From an uncultured bacterium (lineage in GTDB: Bacteria; Bacillota_I; Bacilli_A; RF39; UBA660), in the NCBI GenBank assembly GCA_949286645.1, contig CASEDN010000158.1, positions 1 to 13,191 on the forward strand: 13,191 bases of DNA, given 5' to 3'. Shown here one piece after another: positions 11,632-13,191 of the stretch; position 1 is the first letter of the stretch; the number at the start of each line of letters is the position of its first letter. The notes under the pieces were generated by a model. The model saw nothing but the letters and a program-made list of their open reading frames with translations, did no database searches and was not told the DNA's origin. The position numbers and the translations under genes are program-made.

Positions 11632-13191
11632 ATGGCAAGAGATACGTCTTTAGAGAAGACAAGAAACTTTGGAATTATGGCTCATATCGATGCTGGTAAG
11701 ACTACAACTACTGAACGTATTTTGTTCCATGGTGGTAATATCCATAAAATTGGAGAAACTCATGATGGTGCTAGTCAAATGGACTGGATGGAACAAGAAA
11801 AAGAGCGTGGTATTACAATTACATCTGCAGCTACTACAGTACACTGGAAAAATCATCGTTTTAATATAATCGATACTCCAGGACACGTAGACTTTACTAT
11901 CGAAGTTAGTCGTAGTTTAAGAGTTTTAGATGGTTCTGTAGCTTTGCTTGATGCTCAAGCTGGTGTTGAACCTCAAATGGAAACAGTTTGGAGACAAGCT
12001 GATGAATTTATGGTACCTAGAATTATTTTTGCAAATAAAATGGGTAAAATGGGTGCTGATTTTAATTATAGTCTTAAATCAATAAAAGATCGTTTAGGAG
12101 TTAATGCTAAACCTATTGAATGGCCAATTGGGGCTGAAGATGATTTCCGTGGAGTTATCGATTTAGTTACTATGAAAGCAATTGAATTTGATGGTAAACC
12201 TGAAGAGAATGCTAAGGAGATAGATATTCCTGCTGACTTAAAAGATTTAGTAGAAGAAAAACATGCTGACTTAATTGATAGTGTAGCTGAATTTGATGAC
12301 GAAATGATGGAAACATACTTAGAAGGTGGAGAAGTAACTGTTGAAATGATTAAACGTGCTATCCGAAAAGGATGCCTTGCAACTAAGTTCTTCCCAGTTA
12401 TGTGTGGAGATGCTTTAGGTAATAAGGGTATTAAACCTTTGATGGATGCAGTTATTGATTATTTACCAAGTCCACTTGATATTCCATCTATCACTGGTGT
12501 TGATTTAGATGGTAATGATGCTGTACGTCATCCAAGTGATAGTGAACCATTTGCTGCATTAGCATTTAAAGTTATGACAGATCCATTCGTTGGACGTTTA
12601 ACATTCTTTAGAGTTTATTCTGGTCACTTATCTAGTGGTAGTTATGTATTAAACTCTACAAAAGATTCTAAAGAAAGAATTGGTCGTATTCTTCAAATGC
12701 ATGCAAATAATCGTAAAGAAATTACTGATGTATATACAGGAGATATTGCTGCTGCTGTTGGACTTAAGAATACTACTACAGGAGATACTTTATGTGATGA
12801 GAAGAAACCTATTATTCTTGAACAAATGGATTTCCCTGAACCAGTTATTCAGTTAGCTATTGAACCTAAATCAAAAGCTGACCAAGATAAGATGGCATTA
12901 GCATTACAAAAACTTGCTGAAGAAGATCCTACATTTAAAGTTCATACTGATCATGAAACTGGTCAAACAGTTATTGCTGGTATGGGTGAGTTACACTTAG
13001 ACGTATTAGTTGATCGTATGAAACGTGAATTTAACGTTGAAGCAAATGTTGGTGCTCCACAAGTTGCTTACCGTGAAACTATTAAACAAGCAGGAGACTG
13101 TGAAGGTAAGTATATTAAACAATCTGGTGGACGTGGACAATATGGACATGTCTGGGTTAAATTTGAACCAAATCCAGATAAAGGTTATGAA
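11632..13191 (+). CDS. fusA: elongation factor G, 3' end beyond the window, unusual G4 and G5 motifs
   Basis: Translocase GTPase; 520 of about 690 codons are visible (G domain, II, III and the start of IV). The start ATG has AAGGAG 5 nt upstream. The P-loop is A-H-I-D-A-G-K-T-T-T-T at 17-27, switch I is M-E-Q-E-K-E-R-G-I-T-I-T-S-A, and switch II is D-T-P-G-H-V-D-F-T. Domain II-IV blocks (A-L-A-F-K-V-M-T-D-P, R-I-L-Q-M-H-A-N, G-M-G-E-L-H-L-D, Q-S-G-G-R-G-Q-Y-G-H-V-W) are normal. Two changes stand out. The G4 motif is N135-K-M-G138 instead of N-K-M-D, and the G5 motif is G-D260-A-L instead of G-S-A-F/L. The codons are GGT (12043-12045) and GAT (12409-12411). The operon position says this is the main EF-G, so the enzyme is expected to work; see findings. 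Confidence 0.97.
   Translation, partial: MARDTSLEKTRNFGIMAHIDAGKTTTTERILFHGGNIHKIGETHDGASQMDWMEQEKERGITITSAATTVHWKNHRFNIIDTPGHVDFTIEVSRSLRVLDGSVALLDAQAGVEPQMETVWRQADEFMVPRIIFANKMGKMGADFNYSLKSIKDRLGVNAKPIEWPIGAEDDFRGVIDLVTMKAIEFDGKPEENAKEIDIPADLKDLVEEKHADLIDSVAEFDDEMMETYLEGGEVTVEMIKRAIRKGCLATKFFPVMCGDALGNKGIKPLMDAVIDYLPSPLDIPSITGVDLDGNDAVRHPSDSEPFAALAFKVMTDPFVGRLTFFRVYSGHLSSGSYVLNSTKDSKERIGRILQMHANNRKEITDVYTGDIAAAVGLKNTTTGDTLCDEKKPIILEQMDFPEPVIQLAIEPKSKADQDKMALALQKLAEEDPTFKVHTDHETGQTVIAGMGELHLDVLVDRMKREFNVEANVGAPQVAYRETIKQAGDCEGKYIKQSGGRGQYGHVWVKFEPNPDKGYE

Noticed and set aside
11650..11886. Minus-strand ORF of 78 residues and a plus-strand ORF at 11669-11869
   Set aside because: Both lie inside the fusA G domain in other frames, have no recognisable domain or good SD, and are shadows of fusA.
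1..13191. CRISPR array, tRNA, rRNA, insertion sequence, prophage genes
   Set aside because: No regularly spaced direct repeats, no cloverleaf or rRNA sequence, no transposase or integrase and no terminal repeats were seen. The holin-like gene at 10-438 is a chromosomal YvlD-type protein, not evidence of a phage.

Overview
The window comes from a very AT-rich, low-GC Gram-positive bacterium of the Bacilli type. The genetic code is standard: TGA is used as a stop (for example at the end of trxB) and Trp is TGG, so this is not a Mycoplasma-type code. The 5' half keeps the Firmicutes lgt-trxB-yvcK-whiA-clpP neighbourhood, and the 3' end is the classic rpsL-rpsG-fusA 'str' operon. AGGAGG-type ribosome binding sites are frequent. 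An uncultured, possibly anaerobic, gut-type Bacilli lineage is likely (inference from the style of the genes, including a tandem XRE regulator and a flavin reductase-rubredoxin fusion).

Region 1 (1-3978, plus strand): a tight run of a YvlD/phage-holin-like membrane protein, Lgt, a thioredoxin-reductase-like flavoprotein, the YvcK/CofD-like gluconeogenesis factor and WhiA. The genes overlap or nearly touch. RapZ, which often sits just before yvcK, is absent. For both trxB and yvcK the better start lies 9 nt inside the longest frame.

Region 2 (3979-5663): a minus-strand XRE regulator whose second helix-turn-helix domain lies in a +1 frame with no usual start codon; a plus-strand DUF3006 protein preceded by a possible 17-codon leader ORF; and minus-strand clpP, whose stop overlaps that of the DUF3006 gene. 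clpP and the next gene fire from back-to-back divergent promoters.

Region 3 (5664-10551): a TGS/SAD/kinase-domain nucleoside kinase, a bidirectional terminator, a flavin reductase-rubredoxin fusion on the minus strand, a stand-alone family 2 glycosyltransferase, and an enlarged thymidylate synthase with two insertions.

Region 4 (10552-13191): a strong TTGACA promoter with an A/T-rich upstream element and a leader hairpin drives rpsL, rpsG and fusA; fusA runs off the window after 520 codons. The most striking signals are here. EF-G has NKMG instead of NKMD in the guanine-recognition (G4) motif, and at the same time Asp-Ala instead of Ser-Ala in G5, which looks like an Asp moved between two neighbouring guanine-pocket positions. 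S12 of the same operon has Ile in place of the near-invariant Pro of the K-D-L-P-G decoding-centre loop.
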